Source: an uncultured Collinsella sp.
Lineage (GTDB): Bacteria > Actinomycetota > Coriobacteriia > Coriobacteriales > Coriobacteriaceae
Assembly (NCBI GenBank): GCA_902492545.1
Contig: CABULX010000044.1
Location: forward strand, 1 to 17,418
Length of the DNA stretch: 17,418 nt
Direction: 5' to 3'
Made by a program: the position numbers and the translations under genes. The notes beneath the pieces were generated by a model. That model saw only the letters and a list, made by a program, of their open reading frames with translations, ran no database searches and was not told the DNA's origin. Positions 8,990-15,239 of the stretch are shown one piece after another (position 1 is the first letter of the stretch; each line of letters begins with the position of its first letter).

Positions 8990-9044
8990 GGACGACCTCC
9001 TTACCAATGAGCGACGGATACGCCCGCCCCTCACATTACGTCTA

Positions 9045-9707
9045 TTAGATAGCGAAAAGTTTAGCAAGCTCGGCCACCGAGTGCACCACCGCATCGGCGC
9101 CCGCTGCCTCGTGCTCCCCCGGCGCCGCCGCACCCGAATAAATGCCGATGCACGGCACGCTCATCGCGTGCGCGCCTTCCACGTCGTTAAAGCGATCGCC
9201 GATCATCACGGCATCGCCCGCCGTCGCGCCGAGCGCCGCCAGGGCATCGCGAACCGAATCCGCCTTGGTCTCGCGCCCCTGCGGCGGATTCATGCCAACC
9301 ACGACTTCGAACTGGCAAAGCCCCAGTTCATGCACCATATCGATGCACTTCGCCTCCATGCGCGACGTCGCCACGGCCATACGCTTGCCCTGGGCGGTCA
9401 ACCCATCCAGCAGCTCGAGGATCCCATCGAACACGGGGTACTCCTCCGGTCCCAGCTCATCAAAAAAGGCGCGGTACTCGTCGGCCACCACAAGCGACTC
9501 CTCGCGGGAAAAGCCGTAAAAGTCGTGAAAGCTTTTCCACAGGGGCGGCCCGATCATGCGACGTAGGTCGCCCATCTGCGCCTCCGAAAACCCGCGCGCA
9601 GCCAGCGTCTTGCGCGTCGAGGTCATCACCGCCCGGCCCGTATCTGCCACCGTGCCATCGAAATCGAACAGCACGACCGGCCGTTTGCCTATCTCCAACG
9701 CCCCCAT
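9045..9707 (-). CDS. HAD-IA family hydrolase, phosphoglycolate phosphatase-like
   Basis: This 220-residue phosphatase of HAD subfamily IA (Gph/PpaX-like) has motif I LFDFDGTVADTG with D15 and D17. A helical C1 cap follows at about 25-90 (motif RRMIGPPLWKSF, as in phosphoglycolate phosphatases). Motif II is S115 in VATSR, motif III is K148 and motif IV is GDRFND (170-175). The ATG at 9707 is chosen because AGAGGA lies six bases upstream. An ATG two codons earlier (9713) and a GTG at 9740 are possible but less well placed. The gene is divergent from degV. Substrate is unproven; 2-phosphoglycolate or pyrophosphate are the usual options. Confidence 0.88.
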   Translation of the reverse strand: MGALEIGKRPVVLFDFDGTVADTGRAVMTSTRKTLAARGFSEAQMGDLRRMIGPPLWKSFHDFYGFSREESLVVADEYRAFFDELGPEEYPVFDGILELLDGLTAQGKRMAVATSRMEAKCIDMVHELGLCQFEVVVGMNPPQGRETKADSVRDALAALGATAGDAVMIGDRFNDVEGAHAMSVPCIGIYSGAAAPGEHEAAGADAVVHSVAELAKLFAI

Positions 9708-9757
9708 CGGCATTCCTCTTCCCCAGTTGACGATTTCCACACCGACACTTCAAACTG

Positions 9758-9807
9758 TTGACTATTCAACAATTGAACCTAGTAATGTGGAACGACTCTA
9801 CTATACT
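9758..9807 (+). promoter_or_regulatory. Candidate promoters of the DegV gene
   Basis: TTGACT (9758-9763) with AGTAAT (9781-9786) at 17-bp spacing resembles a sigma-70 promoter. A second -10-like TATACT lies at 9802-9807 with no good -35. The -35 region is also part of a GTTGA/TCAAC dyad (GTTGACTATTCAAC). The segment separates two divergent genes. Confidence 0.4.
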
Positions 9808-9863
9808 TGTCGCACTTTGCTCTCAGAAGGCGGCGCACAAGCGCCCCAACGAAAGGTGCAATT

Positions 9864-10724
9864 ATGTCTTTTGCCATCATAACCGACTCCACGTCGGACA
9901 TCTCCCCCGTCCGCGCCCAAGAGCTCGGCATTTACGTGATTCCGCTGCATGTGATTATCGAGGGCGAGGACCTGCTCGACCAGGTGCAGATTACCGCCCA
10001 GGAGTACGTCGCGCGCATGGCCGGCTCCGAGCAGCTGCCGCACACCTCGCAGCCGAGCGCCGGCGAGTTCAAGGCGCTGTTTGACCGCGTGCGCGCCGAT
10101 GGCCACGACAGCGCGATCTTTATCTCGCTGTGCAGCGAGTGGTCCGCCTGCTATTCCAATGCATGCCTGGTCGCCGAGACCCACGAGCTCGACGTGCGCT
10201 GCATCGATTCGCGCACCGGCTCGGGTGCCGAGGGCCTGCTGGTGGAGTACGCGCTCGCCATGCGCGAGGATGGCCGCAGCCTGGACGAGACCGAGGCACA
10301 GATCTGCGCGACCCTGCCCGACGCGCACCTGCTGCTGATTCCCCGCACGCTCGAGAACCTCGTTAAGAACGGCCGCGCGCCCAAGCTCGCCGGCCAGCTC
10401 ACGCAGATGCTCAATATTCGCCTGGCCGTTTCGCCGGAGTGGCAGTCGGGCGAGATCAAGGCCATCAAGAAGGGCCGCGGCGCCAAGCGCATCGTCGCCA
10501 ACACCATGGCAGACTGCCTCGCGTTTTTGGCCGAGCATCCGGGCTCCAGCGTGCGCGTGCTCACGACCGGTGCCGCCGAGGAGCAGGAGCTTGTCGACGA
10601 GGCACTCGCAGGCCAGGACTACGTAGACGCCGGCACCGGCCCCATCGGCTGCACCATCGCCACCCATGTAGGCGTCGACGCCATCGCCATCAGCTACTGC
10701 CCCCGCTACCAGCCAACTCGCTAG
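9864..10724 (+). CDS. DegV family fatty-acid-binding protein
   Basis: This 286-residue DegV-type protein belongs to the two-domain EDD fold that binds a fatty acid, and its homologues (FakB) present fatty acids to a kinase. It starts with the family motif IITDSTSD (5-12), followed by TSQPSAGEF (61-69), whose Thr/Ser contact the lipid carboxylate. Later come the DSRTGSGAEG segment, GRAPKLAG in the helix region, and the C-terminal GPIGCTIATHVG loop. The usual S-x-x-SGT segment reads CSEWSACYSNA here. The ATG at 9864 has GAAAGGTG upstream and matches the conserved N-terminus; the extended frame from 9807 would start inside the promoter. No fakA kinase gene is in the window, so a role in lipid phosphorylation is inference from the family. 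Confidence 0.93.
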   Translation: MSFAIITDSTSDISPVRAQELGIYVIPLHVIIEGEDLLDQVQITAQEYVARMAGSEQLPHTSQPSAGEFKALFDRVRADGHDSAIFISLCSEWSACYSNACLVAETHELDVRCIDSRTGSGAEGLLVEYALAMREDGRSLDETEAQICATLPDAHLLLIPRTLENLVKNGRAPKLAGQLTQMLNIRLAVSPEWQSGEIKAIKKGRGAKRIVANTMADCLAFLAEHPGSSVRVLTTGAAEEQELVDEALAGQDYVDAGTGPIGCTIATHVGVDAIAISYCPRYQPTR

Positions 10725-10737
10725 GGACGCCCACATC

Positions 10738-10805
10738 AGTTATGGTGAAATGGGGACTGTTTTTGGCTTATTAGCCGCCAATCAATCCCTATTCCACCGC
10801 AACTT
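10738..10805. repeat. Interspersed palindromic repeat, copy 2
   Basis: The right arm, CCCTATTCCACCGCAACTT (10787-10805), matches copies 1 and 3. The left arm, AGTTATGGTGAAATGGGG (10738-10755), differs from the copy 3 arm at 4 of 18 positions. The stretch 10773-10805 is identical over 33 bp to 14471-14503 in the same orientation, and similarity to copy 3 continues some 10 bp to the left. It starts about 13 bp past the degV stop. Confidence 0.85.
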
Positions 10806-10819
10806 AGAAGCAGTTCATT

Positions 10820-10884
10820 TGGGACGGGGCTAAAAAGACTGGTATCAAACGTTTCAGACCAGTCTTTTAGCCCCGTCCCATTTT
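10820..10884. terminator. Long hairpin terminator downstream of degV
   Basis: TGGGACGGGGCTAAAAAGAC (10820-10839) pairs with the matching arm in 10858-10880; the whole stem is about 23 bp with one bulged A. The centre contains a further AAAC/GTTT pairing. TTTT follows on the plus strand, so it can end degV transcripts. It also lies 8 bp past the stop of the displaced LOG 3' end on the minus strand, so it may originally have served both convergent genes. Confidence 0.75.
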
Positions 10885-10891
10885 ACCTACC

Positions 10892-11021
10892 CTACATCAG
10901 CCCGCTCAGGGCGATGTCGACGGCTTCGTTGAGGTCGTCGGTGATGTGGACAAGGTCTGGATCGAGTGGGCTGATCATGCCGGCATCCATCACCGGGCCG
11001 TTGAGCCAGTCGAACAGGCCC
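10892..11021 (-). pseudogene. Displaced 3' end of an LOG-family gene (130-bp duplicate)
   Basis: This segment encodes the last 42 residues and stop of the LOG/TIGR00730 protein (GLFDWLNGPV to DIALSGLM). It aligns without gaps to 15240-15369, the end of the intact gene, with 119 of 130 bases identical. Ten of the 11 differences fall in third codon positions; the one second-position change contributes to the only amino-acid change (Asp here, Gly in the intact gene). Homology stops abruptly after 11021. Continuing upstream, the frame stays open to a TTG at 11131, but those residues match nothing in the intact protein and there is no good ribosome-binding site, so this is a remnant rather than a gene. 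Confidence 0.93.
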
Positions 11022-11439
11022 CTCGCGGTACCCACTGGACAAAAAATGGCAAATATGAGTACCGCCACCAAATTAGTAGCAGCAAAATCTCGCCGGAATT
11101 GATCATTTCGATCAATTCCACGTCTTGCCAAGGCTCAAAATTCCGTGTTTAGTGGGTTAGATATATAGAATAATGTGGAATTGGTATTCTATTCTTACCA
11201 AATGTTATGAGACTACATTAACAACAGTACTCATATTTGACGTTATTTGACCACGGAGTCATTCGAGGACCCCTCCCCACGCCGCCAACACGCCCCATAG
11301 CCGCCAAAACACCTTTAACAACAGCCGCCGCACGTTTTGGCACCGGCTAATTGCCACTCACGGATCGGTACCCCACTATTACCGAACCAAAATCGAAGTC
11401 GCATATCTCATAAAGCTGAAATGACGTACCCTCATCCCA
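11022..11439. other. A/T-rich left arm of the island, no protein gene
   Basis: No credible gene lies here. The segment carries several dyads. A 26-bp inverted repeat (11037-11062 and 11227-11252, 22 of 26 matching) includes the perfect 13-mer CAAATATGAGTAC. A 10-bp stem with a 5-base loop occurs at 11095-11119 (GGAATTGATC). Overlapping dyads AGAATA/TATTCT and TTGGTA/TACCAA lie at 11167-11201. GCCAAAAC/GTTTTGGC occurs at 11303-11341. A nine-codon reading frame (11421-11450, MTYPHPNER) overlaps the start of the downstream gene. No convincing -35/-10 pair was found, although TTGCCA (11351) and CACTAT (11375) are 18 bp apart. Confidence 0.6.
11095..11119. repeat. Perfect 10-bp hairpin
   Basis: GGAATTGATC (11095-11104) and GATCAATTCC (11110-11119) are perfect inverses around ATTTC. 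There is no T-run on either side, so it is not an obvious terminator. It lies inside the larger inverted-repeat pair. Confidence 0.7.
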
Positions 11440-14400
11440 ATGAACGCTGACAAGAATGGCATTCAAATGAGCAACGCCGTGCATCAATACGCCCTTTTCG
11501 GGAACGCCTTATTCAAACTCAATAAAACGGTTGTCCACGCTTCAGATCCGCGTAAGCAGATCGTAATCTGTAGCAACGGTCCAGACATCCGTTACGCAAC
11601 ACTCGAAGAATGGGACAAAGCCGGCAAATCTTTCGGCGAACGTGCACAGACCGAGGGCATCGTTACCAGCGCGAGCCCAGCGCGCGACAAACTCGAGCTC
11701 TTTCGCAATCTTTTTACCGGCCGCAAAGATGTGCACGCTCACGGGTATCGCAGAAAAGACGGGGGCATCGGCTATACACCCGCCTGCGCAAATGAGTGGA
11801 AGCCAGGCATTTGCCCCAAAGCAAACCATCACAGAATTAAATGCGCTGAATGTCGCAGCCGCACATTCCTTGAGCTGAACGATGCCGCCATTATCGCCCA
11901 TTTCAAAGGCAGCGACGACAGGCTCCGGGACGTCATAGGTCAATATGTTCTCGACATAGACTGCAACACAAATGTCCTTGTCATTGATTTTGACAAAGCC
12001 GATTGGAAAGAAGCGACAAACGCTATCAGGCTTGTCGTAAAAAACTATGGAATTAACGCTGCGGTCGAGCGATCAAGGTCAGGCAACGGCGCGCATATCT
12101 GGTTTTTCTTCCTAGAACCTATAAACGCAAAGACAGCACGAGATTTCGGTAGCTGCCTTATCGCCGAAGCAGCGGCACTCAACAAGACAATCACCTTCGA
12201 AGCCTTTGACCGAATGATACCCGCGCAGTCCACCATTCCTGAAGGCGGCTTTGGAAATCTCATTGCGCTGCCCTTTCAGGGAAAAGCGCAGCGGGAAGGA
12301 AACAGCGTATTTGTTGACGAACGATTCGAGCCCTTTCCCGACCAATGGCTTTACCTTTCGCAAATCCAACTAATCTCGCGTGCGACGGTGGATCGTCTGA
12401 TCGAGGACACCAAAAACAAACCGCTTGGAATAGCAACAGCTGCAGCGACAAACAAAACCAGGCGCAATGTCCAAAAGCCTCGAAAGCGGCTCCCGCTCAC
12501 GCCACGAGACTTCCCCTCGAACCTGCTCGTCACACAAGCCGATATGCTCTACATCCCCGAAAAGTCTCTGAGCCCGGCAGCTCAAATGGAAATCCGCAGG
12601 CTTGCGACATTTGCCAACCCGGAGTTCTTCCGTGCGCAATCTATGCATCAATCAGTATTCGGCAAACCGCGACTCATAGACCTCAGCGAACTTAGAGATG
12701 GCCGCGTCGCGATTCCCAGAGGCTGCAAAGCCCAACTTGAGCAGCTGATTCAAGAAGCCCACGTTACTGCCCATTATTCAGACGAACGTAGCACAGGCAA
12801 TCCAATTGAGATGGCATTCAAAGGGACCCTTCATCCCGAACAGCAAATTGCCGCCGACCAGATGCTTGAATACGAAGACGGAATCATGTCTGCGCCAACG
12901 GGCTTCGGTAAAACCGTCATCGGAGCTTATCTTATTGCCGCCGTTGGTCTTCCGGCGCTCGTCATTGTTCCAAAGACCGCGCTCATAGCCCAATGGAAAT
13001 CGCAGCTCGAACGATTTCTCGACATTACGGACACCAGAGAGCCGGTCCGAACGCCAAAAGGACGAATCAGCAAAAAGCAACCTCCCCTTATTGGACAAAT
13101 CGGAGGGGGCAAAACCGCCGTCAGCGGCCTTATCGACGTCGCTTCCTTTCAGTCGCTATCTGGCAAAGACTCCCAAACCGGGGAGCCGATAGTTAAGAAC
13201 CTTGTTCGTAATTACGGCCTCATTATCTGCGACGAATGCCACCATGCTGCCGCGCCACAGCTCGAGCTCGTCCTCAAGTCCGCTCCAGCCAAATATATAT
13301 ATGGCCTCTCCGCGACACCCGAGCGCTCCGACGGACTCACGCGGGCGCTCTCGATGCTCTGCGGCCCGCTTCGCTATGTCATCGATCCAAAAACGCAGGC
13401 AATTCAGCAGGGCATCCAGCGCATCGTTCGACCGAGATTTACCGGCATTCGGCTATCCGCCTACGAGCCGGATGCAAGCTTCAATCAGATTCTCGATATG
13501 CTGTGTGCACATGCGGCAAGAAACGAATTGATTGTCGATGACGCCCTCGAAGCAGCGTCAAACGGTCGGCATCCGCTCATACTATCCAAAAGGAAAAAGC
13601 ATGCTGAGGAACTGTTCAGGCTGCTTAATGATCGCAGACACGAACCCATACTCTTAACCGGAGAAATCGGTGCCAAAGAAAGAAAAACGATACTGAACAG
13701 TCTTCCCGGCCTTGAGCATGAACATCGAATCATCGTCGCCACCGAAAGCCTTCTGAGCGAGGGCTTCGATCTGTCCTACCTTGACACCCTATTCATTGCC
13801 ACGCCGATATCTTGGGACGGCAGTGTAACGCAGCAGGCGGGCAGACTGCACAGAAGCCACGAGGGCAAGCAACAGATTGAGATATTCGACTACATTGACC
13901 TGTCGATACCCATGCTCGCTCGCATGTACCAGAAGAGACTCAAGACGTACGCCAAGCTGGGCTACGAAATTTATTCAGCAGAGGACAGTGAGCAACCCGA
14001 TTACAACATTCTCATAGAGCCAGCAAACGCTATTGAGGCATTAATTAAAGACATCACCGGTGCCACAAAGAGCGCCTTCATAGCCGCATCCTACGCATCC
14101 GCCGCATGCCTCGCGAAACTCACCGCCACACTCGCAGGCGCAGCCGCCCGTGGGATTACCCTTGAGATTTATGTTGCCTCAACTCCGCGCGATGACGCGA
14201 AAGCGATTTTTGCCGAGATGAACGTCGACTATTCCGTCAAGGCCAAAGGGCGGCTTTGCGCGGCCGTGATTGACGAGGAAACTGTCTGGTACGGGACTAT
14301 TCCGCTGCTGGCATTCCCCAAGAAAGAAGACTGCAGCATCCGTTTCAAAAGCAATGAAGTCGCCGCTGAGTTTTTGAGCGAAATCCAGCAACGAGGAGAA

Positions 14401-14451
14401 CCGGGGGCCGCAGCAACGAACGTGGCGCCCCTATCAGTTGCGGTGGAATAG
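11440..14451 (+). CDS. Primase-helicase fusion: TOTE-type AEP, SF2 helicase, PLD-like domain
   Basis: This is a 1003-residue cytoplasmic protein of the AEP-TOTE/helicase class, found in bacterial conflict (defence) contexts. A zinc cluster C116, C125, C135, C138 (CANEW...C...CAEC) precedes the archaeo-eukaryotic primase. Its motif I is VIDFD (D183, D185), motif II is SRSGNGAHIWFFF with H219, and the conserved stretch FDRMIPAQS...GFGNLIALPFQ is at 256-280. An SF2 helicase follows, with Walker A APTGFGKT (485-492), DECHH (598-602), SATPE (624-628) and motif VI QQAGRLHR (798-805). Residues about 865-980 look PLD-like, but the HxKxxxxD position reads RLCAAVID, so that site is probably inactive. 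The start is ATG 11440 (an in-frame stop lies just upstream) or 11467; neither has a good ribosome-binding site. The last residues and stop come from repeat copy 3. Codons are visibly more A/T-rich than in neighbouring genes. Confidence 0.88.
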   Translation: MNADKNGIQMSNAVHQYALFGNALFKLNKTVVHASDPRKQIVICSNGPDIRYATLEEWDKAGKSFGERAQTEGIVTSASPARDKLELFRNLFTGRKDVHAHGYRRKDGGIGYTPACANEWKPGICPKANHHRIKCAECRSRTFLELNDAAIIAHFKGSDDRLRDVIGQYVLDIDCNTNVLVIDFDKADWKEATNAIRLVVKNYGINAAVERSRSGNGAHIWFFFLEPINAKTARDFGSCLIAEAAALNKTITFEAFDRMIPAQSTIPEGGFGNLIALPFQGKAQREGNSVFVDERFEPFPDQWLYLSQIQLISRATVDRLIEDTKNKPLGIATAAATNKTRRNVQKPRKRLPLTPRDFPSNLLVTQADMLYIPEKSLSPAAQMEIRRLATFANPEFFRAQSMHQSVFGKPRLIDLSELRDGRVAIPRGCKAQLEQLIQEAHVTAHYSDERSTGNPIEMAFKGTLHPEQQIAADQMLEYEDGIMSAPTGFGKTVIGAYLIAAVGLPALVIVPKTALIAQWKSQLERFLDITDTREPVRTPKGRISKKQPPLIGQIGGGKTAVSGLIDVASFQSLSGKDSQTGEPIVKNLVRNYGLIICDECHHAAAPQLELVLKSAPAKYIYGLSATPERSDGLTRALSMLCGPLRYVIDPKTQAIQQGIQRIVRPRFTGIRLSAYEPDASFNQILDMLCAHAARNELIVDDALEAASNGRHPLILSKRKKHAEELFRLLNDRRHEPILLTGEIGAKERKTILNSLPGLEHEHRIIVATESLLSEGFDLSYLDTLFIATPISWDGSVTQQAGRLHRSHEGKQQIEIFDYIDLSIPMLARMYQKRLKTYAKLGYEIYSAEDSEQPDYNILIEPANAIEALIKDITGATKSAFIAASYASAACLAKLTATLAGAAARGITLEIYVASTPRDDAKAIFAEMNVDYSVKAKGRLCAAVIDEETVWYGTIPLLAFPKKEDCSIRFKSNEVAAEFLSEIQQRGEPGAAATNVAPLSVAVE

Positions 14452-14503
14452 GGTCTGCTCCTGGCCAATCAGCCGCCAATCAATCCCTATTCCACCGCAA
14501 CTT
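14436..14503. repeat. Interspersed palindromic repeat, copy 3
   Basis: The 18-nt arms AGTTGCGGTGGAATAGGG (14436-14453) and CCCTATTCCACCGCAACT (14485-14502) are perfect inverses. The last 33 bp are identical to copy 2. The left arm overlaps the end of the primase-helicase gene, whose final codons read GTT GCG GTG GAA TAG within the arm. The right end lies 12 bp from the stop of the convergent toxin gene. Confidence 0.9.
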
Positions 14504-14515
14504 GGAAATCGGCGA

Positions 14516-14824
14516 TCAGCCCAGCGGACCCTGAAACAGCTCCTGATGAGTGCCCATTCTCACCAGCCTAATCACTGGGTTAGTCTTATGGGGAAGATAA
14601 AGAACGACCACATCGACCAAGCCATCGGATAGGTGGAAATCGATGTGGCCGTTGTAGTTTCCGCCCGGGTTTGAGAGCTCGTGGGCGCCATACTCCGCCG
14701 GAAGTGACCCATGAGCCACAAGCTCCGCAACCGCCGCTTTAAACTCACTTTTTAGCTGCGGATGCATGCGCATCGTTCGTTTGTAGTCCACCTTAAATTG
14801 AGCCTCGACTTTAATCTCGAACAT
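14516..14824 (-). CDS. YafQ-like toxin of a type II toxin-antitoxin pair
   Basis: This 102-residue protein resembles the RelE/ParE superfamily, closest to YafQ, whose members are ribosome-dependent mRNA endonucleases. The fold is recognisable from the N-terminal helices (KVDYKRTMRMHPQLKSEF) and the C-terminal strands. Candidate catalytic residues are H48 (YGAHEL), H64 and D71 (HLSDGLVDVVVLY), H93 in MGTH, and F97. The Trp that follows the Asp in E. coli YafQ appears to be Val here, and the loop before it looks about three residues longer. The ATG at 14824 is 2 bp past the antitoxin stop, with GAGGAA inside the antitoxin's last codons, so translation is coupled. Assignment to YafQ rather than another RelE subtype is by motif memory. 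Confidence 0.82.
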   Translation of the reverse strand: MFEIKVEAQFKVDYKRTMRMHPQLKSEFKAAVAELVAHGSLPAEYGAHELSNPGGNYNGHIDFHLSDGLVDVVVLYLPHKTNPVIRLVRMGTHQELFQGPLG

Positions 14825-14826
14825 CG

Positions 14827-15126
14827 CTATTCCTCATCGAGGAATGACATAAGCTCATCAGCGTTATTGAATGACGGGCTATCGTCCGGCAAAATCCCCA
14901 ACTCATGAGCCTCGGCGATCACCATGGCACGCCTCGTCGCCTCGTTGGGCACCTCCGCCCTTCCTACAATCTCAAAAGGAATCTTTCGCTGATTTACCAG
15001 CTGCCGAACGGCAAGATTGAGATAGGAATTGAGGCTGAGGCCGACCGAATCCAAGAACTCAGTCGCCTGCTCCTTGAGCCCCTCTTCGATTCGAACCGTC
15101 GTAGGCTTAACTGTTGCTGTAGACAT
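14827..15126 (-). CDS. RelB/DinJ family antitoxin
   Basis: This 99-residue antitoxin precedes and should neutralise the YafQ-like toxin, and usually represses its own operon. The N-terminal 50 residues (TVRIEEGLKEQATEFLDSVGLSLNSYL) form the ribbon-helix-helix DNA-binding and dimerisation region typical of RelB/DinJ. The acidic C-terminus (about 75-99, ending ELMSFLDEE) is the expected toxin-wrapping tail. The ATG at 15126 has a strong GGAGG eight bases upstream. A -10-like TATACT (15158-15163) lies about 32 bp ahead of the start, and a perfect palindrome covers the -35 region. The pair occupies the right end of the island. Confidence 0.88.
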   Translation of the reverse strand: MSTATVKPTTVRIEEGLKEQATEFLDSVGLSLNSYLNLAVRQLVNQRKIPFEIVGRAEVPNEATRRAMVIAEAHELGILPDDSPSFNNADELMSFLDEE

Positions 15127-15157
15127 TTGCGACCTCCTCGCCCTCGTCTTTTACACC

Positions 15158-15163
15158 AGTATA
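15158..15163 (-). promoter_or_regulatory. -10 element of the toxin-antitoxin promoter
   Basis: Read on the minus strand this is TATACT, one base from consensus, 32 bp before the antitoxin ATG. No good -35 hexamer is present at 16-18 bp; that position falls in the palindrome at 15175-15208. Confidence 0.45.
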
Positions 15164-15174
15164 CCCAATATAAA

Positions 15175-15208
15175 TGGCAATCTGATGTTAAATAACATCA
15201 GATTGCCA
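15175..15208. terminator. Perfect 16-bp palindromic hairpin after the LOG gene
   Basis: TGGCAATCTGATGTTA (15175-15190) and its exact inverse (15193-15208) flank two bases. It lies about 30 bp past the LOG stop, and on the minus strand is followed by TTTATATT, a weak T-rich tail consistent with a terminator. It also overlaps the -35 region of the antitoxin promoter, so it could be an operator instead or as well. Confidence 0.55.
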
Positions 15209-15239
15209 TGCGTATTCATGTCGCGTGGGCACGATTGAT

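Noticed and set aside
10892..11131. 79-codon minus-strand frame as a real small gene
   Set aside because: Only the last 42 codons match the LOG protein. The rest is junction sequence, and the start would be TTG without a clear ribosome-binding site.
15158..15186. Complete sigma-70 promoter for the antitoxin using TTGCCA as -35
   Set aside because: TTGCCA lies only 11 bp from TATACT, too close to act as its -35.
10725..15239. Integrase, transposase, CRISPR array or tRNA attachment site explaining the island
   Set aside because: All open frames in the interval were considered; none resembles a recombinase. There is no regularly spaced repeat array and no tRNA-like sequence.
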